From positions 1 to 64,000 of the forward strand of contig CAZCBE010000009.1 in assembly GCA_964496695.1 (NCBI GenBank): DNA of 64,000 bases, given 5' to 3'. The translations under genes were made by a program, and so were the position numbers. The stretch is from SXTU01 sp964496695. Its GTDB lineage: Bacteria > Verrucomicrobiota > Verrucomicrobiia > Limisphaerales > SXTU01. A model generated the notes under the pieces. The model was not told the DNA's origin and made no database searches. It saw only the letters and a list, made by a program, of their open reading frames with translations. Each line of letters opens with the position of its first letter. The stretch's first letter is position 1. Shown in pieces: positions 9,526 to 17,073 of this stretch.

Positions 9526-9738
9526 GAAGAAGAAGCACCAAATCCCAAGCGCCAAATTCCAAAGAAGCTCCAAACTTCAAATTCCAAAGGGAGGCGTGAC
9601 CCGGCACCGGAGGGGCAAAGCGGACCAGCCCAGCCCTTAAATCAAGGTGCCAACCAGGGCGAAAGGACAGGCAGCGAGGCGCGCTGAACGATTGGAATTT
9701 GAGGTTTGGAATTTCTTTGGAGCTTGGAATTTCCCTGG
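9526..9738. repeat. Long-loop inverted repeat, caaattccaaag family
   Basis: The left arm at 9526-9592 (aaatcccaagcgccaaattc) pairs with the right arm at 9690-9738 (ggaatttctttggagcttgg). The loop is ~100 bases. The same family occurs at 26236-26412, where it touches a gene start. It lies in the 605-base gene-free stretch 9469-10073. Confidence 0.8.
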
Positions 9739-9775
9739 CTCCCTTCCTGTCCCACCGAGAACAGCGGGGAACCAA

Positions 9776-9812
9776 TAGGATTAGGAGCAGGATCAGGATC
9801 ACGAGCAGGATA
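9776..9812 (+). repeat. aggatcaggatc hexamer repeat, half copy
   Basis: Reads taggattaggagcaggatca followed by more gagcaggat units. A full palindromic version of the same family is at 15071-15167. Confidence 0.7.
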
Positions 9813-9833
9813 CCCGGACCGCCGCTCTTCAGG

Positions 9834-9911
9834 GTAGGGCGCGGTGTCCTCACCGCGCGCCGACGTTCTTTGGCTTCCGGGTGCTCGGCGGCGGGCTAAG
9901 GACAGCCCGCC
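9834..9911 (+). repeat. tagggcgcggtgtcctcacc repeat family copy
   Basis: Begins tagggcgcggtgtcctcacc and ends ctaaggacagcccgcccaac. It is an imperfect inverted repeat whose two ends (ggcgcggtgtcctc and gaggacagcccgcc types) face each other. Other copies are at 24486-24567 and 52299-52381, and a half copy at 12511-12553. Confidence 0.85.
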
Positions 9912-10073
9912 CAACCCGCCGCAGAGGGAGAGCAGGGGGGAGAGCGGTCACTCATGACAACAGGGATACAATCAGCCAAATCTCCGTGCCCGTCGCTCCA
10001 TGGCCAACGGGGTTGCCCTCCACCCGGCGAGCACGCTGGACGCGCCGCGCCGGGCCGCCTACTTTCCCCGCGC

Positions 10074-10862
10074 ATGAATCTGGCGTCCCGCCCGTTGGTT
10101 ATTGCCGGCCGTGAGTTCCGCTCACGGCTCATCCTGGGCACCGGCAAGTTCCCGTCGCCCGTCGCGATGCGCGACGCGCTGGCGGCCAGCGGCACGGAAA
10201 TGGTCACCGTCGCACTGCGGCGCGCGGACCTGAGCGGGCAGAAAGACCCCTTCGCCAACATCCTTGAGTTCATTGATCCCCAGCGGTATCTGCTGCTGCC
10301 CAACACCAGTGGCGCGATGAACGCAGAGGAAGCCGTGCGCCTTGCGCGCCTGGCCGCTGCCGCTGGCCTGCCCAAGTGGGTGAAGCTCGAAATCCATCCC
10401 GACCCGCGTTATTTGCTGCCCGATCCCATCGAGACGCTCAAGGCCGCCGAGATTCTCGTGAAGGAAGGCTTCACCGTGCTGCCCTACATCAATGCGGACC
10501 CGGTGCTCGCGAAGCGGCTGCAGGAGGCCGGCTGCGCCACGGTGATGCCGCTCGGTTCTCCGATCGGCTCCAATCGCGGCCTCCAGACCCGCGACCAGCT
10601 TCGCATCATCATTGAGCAGGCCATCGTGCCGGTCGTGGTGGACGCCGGCATCGGCGCGCCCAGCCACGCAGCGGAGGCGATGGAACTCGGCGCGGACGCC
10701 GTGCTGGTCAACACAGCCATTGCCATCGCCAGCGACGCCAACCGCATGGCCACGGCCTTCAAGCAGGCCGTGGAAGCGGGGCGCACGGCGTTTGAACTCG
10801 GCCTTGGTCCGCAGCAGGCGGTGGCAAGCGCCACCAGCCCGCTCACGGCGTTTTTGAATTGA
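10074..10862 (+). CDS. thiG: Thiazole synthase ThiG
   Basis: A 262-residue TIM-barrel enzyme that makes the thiazole phosphate moiety of thiamin from 1-deoxy-xylulose 5-phosphate, dehydroglycine and ThiS-thiocarboxylate. Diagnostic segments are SRLILGTGKFPS near the N-terminus, the Schiff-base Lys in WVKLEIHPDPRYLLPDP (about residue 104), MPLGSPIGSNRGL, and VDAGIGAPSHAAEAMELGAD. Length is normal. The start is the ATG at 10074. A longer reading from 9954 would only add sequence derived from upstream repeat DNA. No thiS, thiH or TPP riboswitch is visible nearby. The heptose kinase gene follows after 31 bases, so the three genes to 12553 may share a transcript. Confidence 0.95.
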   Translation: MNLASRPLVIAGREFRSRLILGTGKFPSPVAMRDALAASGTEMVTVALRRADLSGQKDPFANILEFIDPQRYLLLPNTSGAMNAEEAVRLARLAAAAGLPKWVKLEIHPDPRYLLPDPIETLKAAEILVKEGFTVLPYINADPVLAKRLQEAGCATVMPLGSPIGSNRGLQTRDQLRIIIEQAIVPVVVDAGIGAPSHAAEAMELGADAVLVNTAIAIASDANRMATAFKQAVEAGRTAFELGLGPQQAVASATSPLTAFLN

Positions 10863-10893
10863 AAGCCGGTCCGTCCGCCGCAAGCTCCCCCCA

Positions 10894-11913
10894 ATGAAGT
10901 TGCCGACCATCGCCCCTGACCGCCTGGAACAGCTCATCGCCGGCTGCGCCGCAGCCCGCGTCCTCGTCGTCGGTGACGTGATGCTGGACCAATACATCTG
11001 GGGCCACGTCGGCCGCATTTCTCCCGAGGCGCCCGTGCCGGTGGTCGAGTTCGACCGCGAGAACTTCATGCCGGGCGGTGCGGCCAACGTCGCGCGCAAT
11101 GTCCACACGCTGGGCGCAAAGACCGAACTCCTCGGCCACGTCGGCCGGGATGATGCCGCCCGCCAGTTGCGGGCGCTGCTCGGCGAGCAGAGCATCACCT
11201 GTGACGGCCTGCTTGCGAGTCCGGCGCGCACCACCAGCGTCAAGACCCGCATCATTGCCCACCAGCAGCAGATCGTCCGCGTGGACCGGGAGACGCGCGG
11301 TGCGGTGGACGAGCGGGACACCGGGCGGTTGCTCGCCTCGATCGAGAAGAATCTCGACGGCGCGGACGCGGTCATCGTATGCGACTACGGCAAGGGGGTA
11401 GTCACCCAGGCGCTGCTCGATGGGGTTCATCAACTGTGCCGGGTGCGTGGCGTGTGGCTGAGCTTGGACCCGAAGCCGGTCCATGAACTCAGCCTCGTCG
11501 GCCTCTCGTTGCTCACCCCCAACCGCAAGGAAGCCTTTGAACTCGCCGGCATCTCCGACGGCACGCGCAACGCCGACCCGCTCAAGGACGTGAACCTTCT
11601 GCGGGTGGCGGAACTGCTGCTGATGGAACTCAGCCCCGCGCTGCTGCTCATCACGCTCGGTGACCAGGGGATGCTGCTCTGCCAGCGCGGTCAAAAGCCC
11701 TTCCATATCCCCACGGTGGCCCGCGAGGTGTTCGACGTGTCGGGTGCCGGCGATACAGTCATCGCATCTTTCACGCTGGCAGTGGCCGCCGGAGCCTCGC
11801 CGGTCGAGGCGGCGGTTTTCTCCAATCACGCGGCCGGCGTGGTCGTGGGCAAAGTGGGCACGGCGACGGTTTCCCCGGCGGAACTGGCGGAGAGTTTTCG
11901 CCGCGAGGGATGA
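10894..11913 (+). CDS. hldA: Heptose 7-phosphate kinase (PfkB family), HldA/RfaE1-like
   Basis: A 339-residue ribokinase-fold sugar kinase. It is assigned to D-glycero-beta-D-manno-heptose 7-phosphate kinase, which phosphorylates at C1 during ADP-heptose synthesis for lipopolysaccharide core. Visible signatures are VVGDVMLDQYIWG, the substrate glycines in MPGGAANVARN, LDPKPVH, TPNRKEA, and the catalytic PfkB signature VSGAGDTVIASF with the base Asp. There is no C-terminal cytidylyltransferase domain, so this is the kinase-only form and a separate HldC would be needed. Co-location with gmhB, whose product acts on the next intermediate, strongly supports the assignment. Confidence 0.9.
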   Translation: MKLPTIAPDRLEQLIAGCAAARVLVVGDVMLDQYIWGHVGRISPEAPVPVVEFDRENFMPGGAANVARNVHTLGAKTELLGHVGRDDAARQLRALLGEQSITCDGLLASPARTTSVKTRIIAHQQQIVRVDRETRGAVDERDTGRLLASIEKNLDGADAVIVCDYGKGVVTQALLDGVHQLCRVRGVWLSLDPKPVHELSLVGLSLLTPNRKEAFELAGISDGTRNADPLKDVNLLRVAELLLMELSPALLLITLGDQGMLLCQRGQKPFHIPTVAREVFDVSGAGDTVIASFTLAVAAGASPVEAAVFSNHAAGVVVGKVGTATVSPAELAESFRREG

Positions 11914-11935
11914 ATTCAAACTCTGTTTCCCTCCG

Positions 11936-12553
11936 ATGAAACGCGCCGTCTTCCTTGACCGCGATGGGACGCTCAACGTGGACAAGCGCTACTTGAGCGA
12001 CCCGGAACAGTTGGAACTGATCCCCGGCGTGGGTCCGGCCTTGAAGCGCCTGCAGGACGCGGGCTATCTGCTCATCATCGTCACGAACCAGTCGGGCATC
12101 GGCCGGGGCTACTACACGGAGGAGAACATGCATGCCGTGAACCGCCGCCTGATCAGCATGCTCGCGCCGCTCGGCGTGCGGCTGACCAAGATTTACTATT
12201 CACCCGAGGCACCTGAGCAGCCCAGCGTCGGGCGCAAGCCTTCGCCCGCCTTTCTCTTCGCCGCGCGGGACGACCTGAACGTGGACCTCGCCCGCAGTTT
12301 CATGGTGGGCGACAAGGTGATTGACTTGGAATGCGGCTGGAACGCCGGCGTGCAGCAAAGCATGCTCGTGCGGACCGGCTACGGCGCGGAAACGGAACTC
12401 AAGCACGCGGACAAGATGGCCCGCGCCGTGGTGGTGGATGACATGCCAGCAGCAGCGCAGTGTTTTCTCCGCCAGCCCAGTTTGTCGACGACGGGCGGAG
12501 TCTCTTACCCGGCTGGGAGGGCGTGGTGCCCTCACCGCGCCGCCGAGGTCTGA
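11936..12553 (+). CDS. gmhB: Heptose 1,7-bisphosphate phosphatase GmhB, repeat-derived tail
   Basis: A 205-residue HAD-family phosphatase that removes the C7 phosphate of D-glycero-manno-heptose 1,7-bisphosphate, the step after the upstream kinase. Catalytic motif I is FLDRDGTLN (nucleophile Asp8, acid/base Asp10), followed by VTNQSGIGRG, the GRKPSP segment with Lys, and MVGDKVIDLECGWNAG (motif IV). The start is the ATG at 11936, 22 bases after the kinase stop. The last ~13 residues (GRAWCPHRAAEV and flank) and the stop codon are encoded by a copy of the tagggcgcggtgtcctcacc repeat family. The native end was probably near VVDDMPAAAQCFL, so the repeat has likely replaced or extended the C-terminus. 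Confidence 0.9.
   Translation: MKRAVFLDRDGTLNVDKRYLSDPEQLELIPGVGPALKRLQDAGYLLIIVTNQSGIGRGYYTEENMHAVNRRLISMLAPLGVRLTKIYYSPEAPEQPSVGRKPSPAFLFAARDDLNVDLARSFMVGDKVIDLECGWNAGVQQSMLVRTGYGAETELKHADKMARAVVVDDMPAAAQCFLRQPSLSTTGGVSYPAGRAWCPHRAAEV
12511..12553 (+). repeat. Repeat half copy inside the 3' end of gmhB
   Basis: ggcgtggtgccctcaccgcg and the following ccgccgaggtctga match the left half of the family seen at 24486 and 52299. It supplies the last codons and the stop of gmhB. Confidence 0.75.
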
Positions 12554-12615
12554 TGGCATTCGACAGGTCGACGGCCAGCCTGAGGCCGGCCCTCGCTCAC
12601 GCGATTCCCCTTCGC

Positions 12616-13032
12616 CTAGCAGCCGCAGGAAAAATAGGTCTTTGTTTCAGCGTCCGACGCCACCGGCAACCCGGTGATGATGGACCAGTTCATCCAGAAC
12701 TCCCGGGCATGCATCCGCAAGGCATCGCACATCACCTCATTGTCCCCGCAACCGATCCACAACTCCCCTTCGTCGTTCGGTTCCGCCACGGCCATCAATC
12801 CGCGTTCGATCAATTGCTCGTAAGAAATGGGCGCCCCGCCAAACTCGCTGCGAGGATTGTGTTCCTGGCAGAACGCGACCAGCCACTGTTTCGCCCCCGG
12901 CCACTTGCGCTGCCGCTCCGCCTCCTCATGCTCACCTTGCTCGTCCAGCCAGTCCGCATAGGTGAGGCGGACCTTGGTGTCGTCCTCGTCTTTGGCCAAG
13001 GCTCTCAGAAAATCACTACGAAGATCGTTCAT
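12616..13032 (-). CDS. TIGR02996-domain protein
   Basis: A 138-residue cytoplasmic protein. The N-terminal half matches the TIGR02996 domain, whose hallmark is a short FL..L..DEDDT..RL.YADWLDE.GE..EAE pattern, seen here as RSDFLRALAKDEDD and RLTYADWLDEQGEHEEAE. This domain is abundant in Planctomycetes and myxobacteria. Its biochemical role is unknown. The C-terminal half, including GELWIGCGDNEVMCDAL and a Cys pair at the end, is unassigned. The start is the ATG at 13032 with AAGGAG eight bases upstream. It overlaps the stop of the preceding gene by four bases, so the two are translationally coupled. Confidence 0.8.
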   Translation of the reverse strand: MNDLRSDFLRALAKDEDDTKVRLTYADWLDEQGEHEEAERQRKWPGAKQWLVAFCQEHNPRSEFGGAPISYEQLIERGLMAVAEPNDEGELWIGCGDNEVMCDALRMHAREFWMNWSIITGLPVASDAETKTYFSCGC

Positions 13033-13355
13033 CGCAGTTTCTCCTTGAGCGCCGTGGCGGCTTTGGTGAAGGCCGGGTGTGTCCACACATGCCGGAGACC
13101 GGTGACGGTGCCGGGGTAGAGAAACAGCCAGAATCGCTGGCCGGGCTGGATCGCTTCCGACAAGAACGGGTCCACAACCCCAATATGGCGTTCGCTCGGG
13201 CCGACCAGTTCCGTGTCATCCTCATGGATCAGGCCGACGTGTTGGCCGGGAGTCAGCAAGGCCGCCGCCGTGACTGGGGCGACCGCGATGTGGATCGCAT
13301 CCCGCCGCCGTTCTCCCTCAGCGACTAATTGGCCGAGTTGTGGTCCAGGGTCCAT
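13029..13355 (-). CDS. Small conserved hypothetical, partner of the TIGR02996 protein
   Basis: A 108-residue protein. The central and C-terminal parts (PGQHVGLIHEDD, then IQPGQRFWLFLYPGTVTGLR and HVWTHPAF) resemble small hypotheticals that I associate with planctomycete genomes. No function is known to me. No signal peptide or membrane segment is visible. The N-terminus starts abruptly at MDPGPQLGQL, and the true start could be a few codons further in. The stop/start overlap with the downstream TIGR02996 gene (ATGA) implies joint expression, possibly as a two-protein module. Confidence 0.65.
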   Translation of the reverse strand: MDPGPQLGQLVAEGERRRDAIHIAVAPVTAAALLTPGQHVGLIHEDDTELVGPSERHIGVVDPFLSEAIQPGQRFWLFLYPGTVTGLRHVWTHPAFTKAATALKEKLR

Positions 13356-13434
13356 GTGTCATTTCGCACAGAGGGGATGGCCGCCTGTCACCATGGCGTC
13401 GGAAAGTCACGCCCCACGGACCACGCTCCCCCCG

Positions 13435-13947
13435 CTACCAGTTCCCATCCACGATCAACGATGTCGCATTGCGCGCGAGGTCCTCGGCTAGCAACGGCAC
13501 GGCCTGACGTTCGGCGCTGGCCAGATCGGTGCCCGCGCGGATCGTGGTGCGCCCGCTGACTTCACGGTCGAAGAGCACCTTGCCCGAGGCCCGGTCCTTC
13601 ACCGTGAGCTTGGCGGAAAGCCCCAGCGCATAATCACGCACGGTCAGGACATCACCCGGCAGAAAGCTCAAGGGGGCACGATCGAAGCGGGTGATCACGC
13701 CCGTGAGCACCACGTCGGATTCGCCCCGCGTGTCGAGCTTGTAGGTGCCGTCCTGCTGGAAGCGCTTGCGCAGCGCATTGTTCAGCGACTCGATGAGGCG
13801 CGGCTCCAGAGTCTGGTTTTGAATCAGGCCGATCTGGATGCTGTGCTGCCCGGCGGGGAAGTCCGTCGTCGAGCCGAGCTTGTAGCTCGCACAGCCGGTA
13901 AGCGCGGCGAGCCCGAATGCCAGACCGAGGGTAAGCAGCGTGCGCAT
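13435..13947 (-). CDS. lptE: LptE-like outer-membrane lipoprotein
   Basis: A 170-residue lipoprotein. The signal peptide ends in the lipobox LTGC with lipidated Cys19. The mature part (SIQIGLIQNQTLEPRLIESL, then NNALRKRFQQDG, DVVLTGVI and DRASGKVLFDREVSG) follows the LptE/LPS-assembly lipoprotein pattern. LptE plugs the LptD translocon and helps insert lipopolysaccharide into the outer membrane. The start is the ATG at 13947. It begins five bases after the stop of the BamD-like gene, a tight operon that fits a shared outer-membrane biogenesis role. A longer reading to 14151 overlaps that gene and is rejected. Confidence 0.8.
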   Translation of the reverse strand: MRTLLTLGLAFGLAALTGCASYKLGSTTDFPAGQHSIQIGLIQNQTLEPRLIESLNNALRKRFQQDGTYKLDTRGESDVVLTGVITRFDRAPLSFLPGDVLTVRDYALGLSAKLTVKDRASGKVLFDREVSGRTTIRAGTDLASAERQAVPLLAEDLARNATSLIVDGNW

Positions 13948-13952
13948 GGTCG

Positions 13953-15014
13953 TTACGGTTTGGCGGGCGGGGGCGTGACCGGCGCGACGGGCACCGCCGG
14001 CACCGCGTTGGTGGTAGTGGCCGTCACCGGCCCGGCCGCAACGCCGGGCAGCGACTTGAGAAACTCGATGCGGCGCTTGGCCTCGGGGGCAAATGGGGAC
14101 TCCGGGTCCTTGATGAGCACTTCGTTGTAATAGACCAGCGCCCCGCTCCACTGCTTCTTCTTCTCGTAAAACTTGGCGATCTGGATGGCCCCGCGCGCCT
14201 GCTCGGCCCGCAGTCCGTCAATGTTCTTGCGCGCCTCGGGCACCCGCTTGTCCTCCGGGTAGAGTGAGATGAAATCGGTGAAGGAGGCGATGGCCCGGCC
14301 GGCGACGCCCTGGTCGTATTCCGCGTTGCGCGCCTGCTTCAGGTGGGTCTGTCCGGCCTTGAAGAGCGCGTCAGCGGCGAGCGCCTTCTGATCGTGATAT
14401 TTGTCGGCGGCCTTTTCGTAGGCCTTCACCGCGTCGGTGAACTCGCCGCGTTTTTCCTGCGCCGTGCCGATGCTCATCTGCGCCAGCGGCGCGACGTCGC
14501 TGTAAGGCCCGTTCTTGATGACCTTCTCATACATCTTCGAGGTCTTTTCCATGGACGGGAAGAACGGCACCACGCCCCACAGCTTGAACCACTGGCCGCC
14601 GAGGTAGCGGTTGCTGATCTCGAACTGACGCTTGAGCACCTCCTGATAGTTTTCGACCTTGGGATACTTCTCCAGCAGGGTCTGGTAGGCCTTGAACGCC
14701 TCTTCGTCCTTCTTCTGCTCCTCCAGGCTCCGGCCCACGAGGAACTGGGCCTTGGGCGCATAGTCCGACAGCGGCCACTTCTTGACGGTCTCCTTCGCGG
14801 CCTTCAGCGACAGGTCGTATTCCTTCTTCTCGAATGCCTTCTCCGCGACTTCGAGCTGGTCCTTCGCCCGCGTCTTCTTCCAACTGGTGTCGCCGCCATA
14901 GGCTTCGTAAGTCCAGCCCTCGCCCGGCTTGTAAATCAGCGGGGCCGGGCAGAGGTGGGGAAACGCCACCACCGCCGCCACCAGCAATGTCGAACGCAAC
15001 GTCCGTCGAATCAT
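13953..15014 (-). CDS. BamD-like tetratricopeptide outer-membrane assembly protein
   Basis: A 353-residue secreted protein with an N-terminal signal peptide (MIRRTLRSTLLVAAVVAFPH). Four or five TPR-like helical repeats follow, for example YAPKAQFLVGRSLEEQKKDE, DVAPLAQMSIGTAQEKRGEF and ALAADALFKAGQTHLKQARN. The layout matches BamD/YfiO, which folds and inserts beta-barrels. It ends in a Pro/Ala/Val-rich tail. No clear lipobox Cys lies at the expected place, unlike classical BamD; a Cys is present in HLCPAPLIY but without a lipobox. The start is the ATG at 15014. It is followed at once by the LptE-like gene. YbgF/CpoB-like TPR proteins are the main alternative. Confidence 0.78.
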   Translation of the reverse strand: MIRRTLRSTLLVAAVVAFPHLCPAPLIYKPGEGWTYEAYGGDTSWKKTRAKDQLEVAEKAFEKKEYDLSLKAAKETVKKWPLSDYAPKAQFLVGRSLEEQKKDEEAFKAYQTLLEKYPKVENYQEVLKRQFEISNRYLGGQWFKLWGVVPFFPSMEKTSKMYEKVIKNGPYSDVAPLAQMSIGTAQEKRGEFTDAVKAYEKAADKYHDQKALAADALFKAGQTHLKQARNAEYDQGVAGRAIASFTDFISLYPEDKRVPEARKNIDGLRAEQARGAIQIAKFYEKKKQWSGALVYYNEVLIKDPESPFAPEAKRRIEFLKSLPGVAAGPVTATTTNAVPAVPVAPVTPPPAKP

Positions 15015-15070
15015 GGTGCGGACTGTAGGTAGGGCAGGGGGGTGAGTCAAGGCAGGCAGCCACTGCTCTT

Positions 15071-15167
15071 TCTCCTGCTCCTAATCTTGATCCTGATCCT
15101 GATCCTGCTTCTCTCTGAAAGTCGGGAGCAGGATCAGGATCAGGATCAGGATTAGGAGCAGGAGGGG
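15071..15167. repeat. Palindrome built from gatcctg hexamers
   Basis: The left arm (15071-15113) contains cctgctcctaatcttgatcc and two more gatcctg units. The right arm (15124-15167) is its near-perfect reverse complement, with ggatcaggatcaggatcagg. It lies in the divergent intergenic region between the BamD-like gene and the DUF1080 gene. A half copy is at 9776-9812. Confidence 0.85.
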
Positions 15168-15250
15168 AACGGAGAATGGTCGTGCGCTTGACACCCCTTT
15201 TGCTTTGCAACAGCCTGCCGCCACCAGTTTAACGTCACACGCTCAACGCT

Positions 15251-16624
15251 ATGTTCTCGCAACGCAAATTCCTCTTCGGCTTTGGCTCGGTCGCGCTGGG
15301 CGCGGCGGTGCTCGCGGGTTGCGCCACCTTCAACCGCGAGGCGGGCTTCCTCCCTATTTTTGACGGCAAGACCCTCACCGGCTGGAAACTCCTCGAAGGC
15401 AAAGGGGAGGGTTACGGGGTGAAGGACGGCATCCTTTACTGCGCCAAAGGCGGCGGTGGCAACCTGCTCACCGAGCGCCAATACGGCGACTTCATCTTCC
15501 GCTTCGAGTTCAAGCTCGAGCCCGGCTCCAACAACGGCATCGCCATCCGTGCGCCCATGGCCGCCGGCAGCCTGGCCTACTCCGGCATGGAAGTGCAGAT
15601 CCTCGATGACACCCATCCGAAATACGCCACTCTGAAGGCCGCCCAGTATTGTGGCTCCGTCTATCTCATCGCCGCGGCCAAGCGCGGTGCCCTCCGCCCG
15701 GTTGGCGAGTGGAACGAGGAGGAAATCTACTGCCGTGGCCGCCACATTCGCGTGACGCTCAACGGCACGGTGATCGTGGACGCCAATCTCAACGATGTCA
15801 CCGACCGCGAGACCTTGCGGAAGCATCCGGGCATGCTTCGAGACAGGGGCCACCTCGGCTTCCTCGGGCACAACGATTACGTCGAGTTCCGCAACCTGCG
15901 CATCAAGGAGCTGCCTGTCGCCGAGGCCCACAACATCCCTCCCACGGGCTTCCAACGGCTGTTCAACGGCACCACGCTCGAAGGCTGGAAAGGCCTCGTC
16001 GCCGATCCCGTCAAGCGCGCGAAGATGTCCAAGGAAGAGCTGGCTACCGCGCAGGCCAAGGCCGATGACGACATGGTGGCGCACTGGGGCGTCGCCGATG
16101 GGATGCTGATTTTCGACGGCAAGGGGCACAACATCTGCACCGCGCGCGACTACGGTGACTTCGAGATGCACTGCGACTGGAAGATCCAGCCCAAGGGTGA
16201 CAGCGGCATCTACCTGCGCGGCTCGCCGCAGGTCCAGATCTGGGAGCGCGACACGCCGGGCAATCCGAAGCGCGTCGGCTCCGGTGGTCTCTATAACAAT
16301 CAGAAAAACCCCGCCGAACCGCTCAAGTGGGCGGATCACGCTCCCGGCCTCTGGAACCGCTTCCGCATCCTCTGCGTGGGCGACAAGGTGCATGTCTATC
16401 TTAATGGCGAACTCGTGGTGAACAACGTGACGCTGGAGAACTTCTGGGACCGCACTCAGCCGCTCTTCCCGTTCGGGCAGATCGAACTGCAGTCCCACGG
16501 CAGCGTCCTCTGCTTCCGCAATCTCTACGTGCGAGAGATCGCCGCCGCACCCGCGCCGGCGGCTCCTGCGCCGAAGGCCGCGCCCAAACCGGCGGAGAAG
16601 CCCGCCGCGCCCGCCAAGAACTGA
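15251..16624 (+). CDS. Two-domain DUF1080 lipoprotein (3-keto-glycoside hydrolase-like)
   Basis: A 457-residue predicted lipoprotein with lipobox VLAGC (Cys24). Two DUF1080 (concanavalin-like) domains follow in tandem. The first runs from FLPIFDGKTLTGWKL to DYVEFRNLRIKEL, and the second from FQRLFNGTTLEGWKGL to SVLCFRNLYVREI. Each opens with the family's FNG.TL.GW motif and contains the NNGIAIR or DSGIYLRG core. DUF1080 proteins are expanded in Verrucomicrobia and Planctomycetes, and some act on 3-keto-disaccharides. The C-terminal ~30 residues are an Ala/Pro/Lys tail. The start is the ATG at 15251. No sugar-processing neighbours are in the same operon. Confidence 0.88.
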   Translation: MFSQRKFLFGFGSVALGAAVLAGCATFNREAGFLPIFDGKTLTGWKLLEGKGEGYGVKDGILYCAKGGGGNLLTERQYGDFIFRFEFKLEPGSNNGIAIRAPMAAGSLAYSGMEVQILDDTHPKYATLKAAQYCGSVYLIAAAKRGALRPVGEWNEEEIYCRGRHIRVTLNGTVIVDANLNDVTDRETLRKHPGMLRDRGHLGFLGHNDYVEFRNLRIKELPVAEAHNIPPTGFQRLFNGTTLEGWKGLVADPVKRAKMSKEELATAQAKADDDMVAHWGVADGMLIFDGKGHNICTARDYGDFEMHCDWKIQPKGDSGIYLRGSPQVQIWERDTPGNPKRVGSGGLYNNQKNPAEPLKWADHAPGLWNRFRILCVGDKVHVYLNGELVVNNVTLENFWDRTQPLFPFGQIELQSHGSVLCFRNLYVREIAAAPAPAAPAPKAAPKPAEKPAAPAKN

Positions 16625-16627
16625 CCA

Positions 16628-16680
16628 CGTAGCGCCGGCCTCTGGCCGTGTCGCAAGCGTCCTCGCTTGCCCGGTGGGGC
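16628..16680 (+). repeat. gtagcgccggcctccggcc repeat family copy
   Basis: Contains gtagcgccggcctctggccg and gcaagcgtcctcgcttgccc, directly after the DUF1080 stop. It belongs to the same family as 6711-6763 and 21418-21474. Confidence 0.8.
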
Positions 16681-16805
16681 GAGACGGGCGGAGTTGCGCG
16701 GATTCGCTCTCCACCGTTCCGACACCGGGGTGGCTACTTTCAACCCGAACTCCGAAGTGAACTCAAATTCCAGAATTCGCCTCGGACGGAAATGAAGACG
16801 GATTT

Positions 16806-16879
16806 TTGACGCGAATTGCGCTAATTGCCGCGAATTAGCCGGTGCAAAAATTCGCGATAATTGGCGTAATTCGCGTCAA
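16806..16879. repeat. ttgacgcgaattgcgc palindrome
   Basis: The left arm ttgacgcgaattgcgctaat pairs with a right arm ending taattcgcgtcaa. A degenerate half copy lies at 61750-61785. The remainder of the 449-base gene-free stretch 16625-17073 shows nothing further that I can identify. Confidence 0.85.
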
Positions 16880-17073
16880 CTTTCCCAGCCTTAAAAAGTT
16901 CAGCCTCGGTTTCCGTCCGCCTCGGATGTCAATCCATGACGCCCCTAAATTTCGCTTTGGGATTCGGGTTCAAAGTAGCCCTTTGCCGACACCGGAGCGT
17001 CGCTTGACTTTGGCAGTTCGCAGTAGCTTACTGGCAGCATCACGGGAAGGTTTGCCGACGGCGTGATGCCCCG

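Noticed and set aside
9900..10073. TPP riboswitch upstream of thiG
   Set aside because: No CUGAGA or ACCUGAUC-type conserved elements are visible in either strand of the leader.
15071..15167. CRISPR-like array
   Set aside because: The units are contiguous hexamers arranged as one palindrome, with no unique spacers of regular length and no cas genes.
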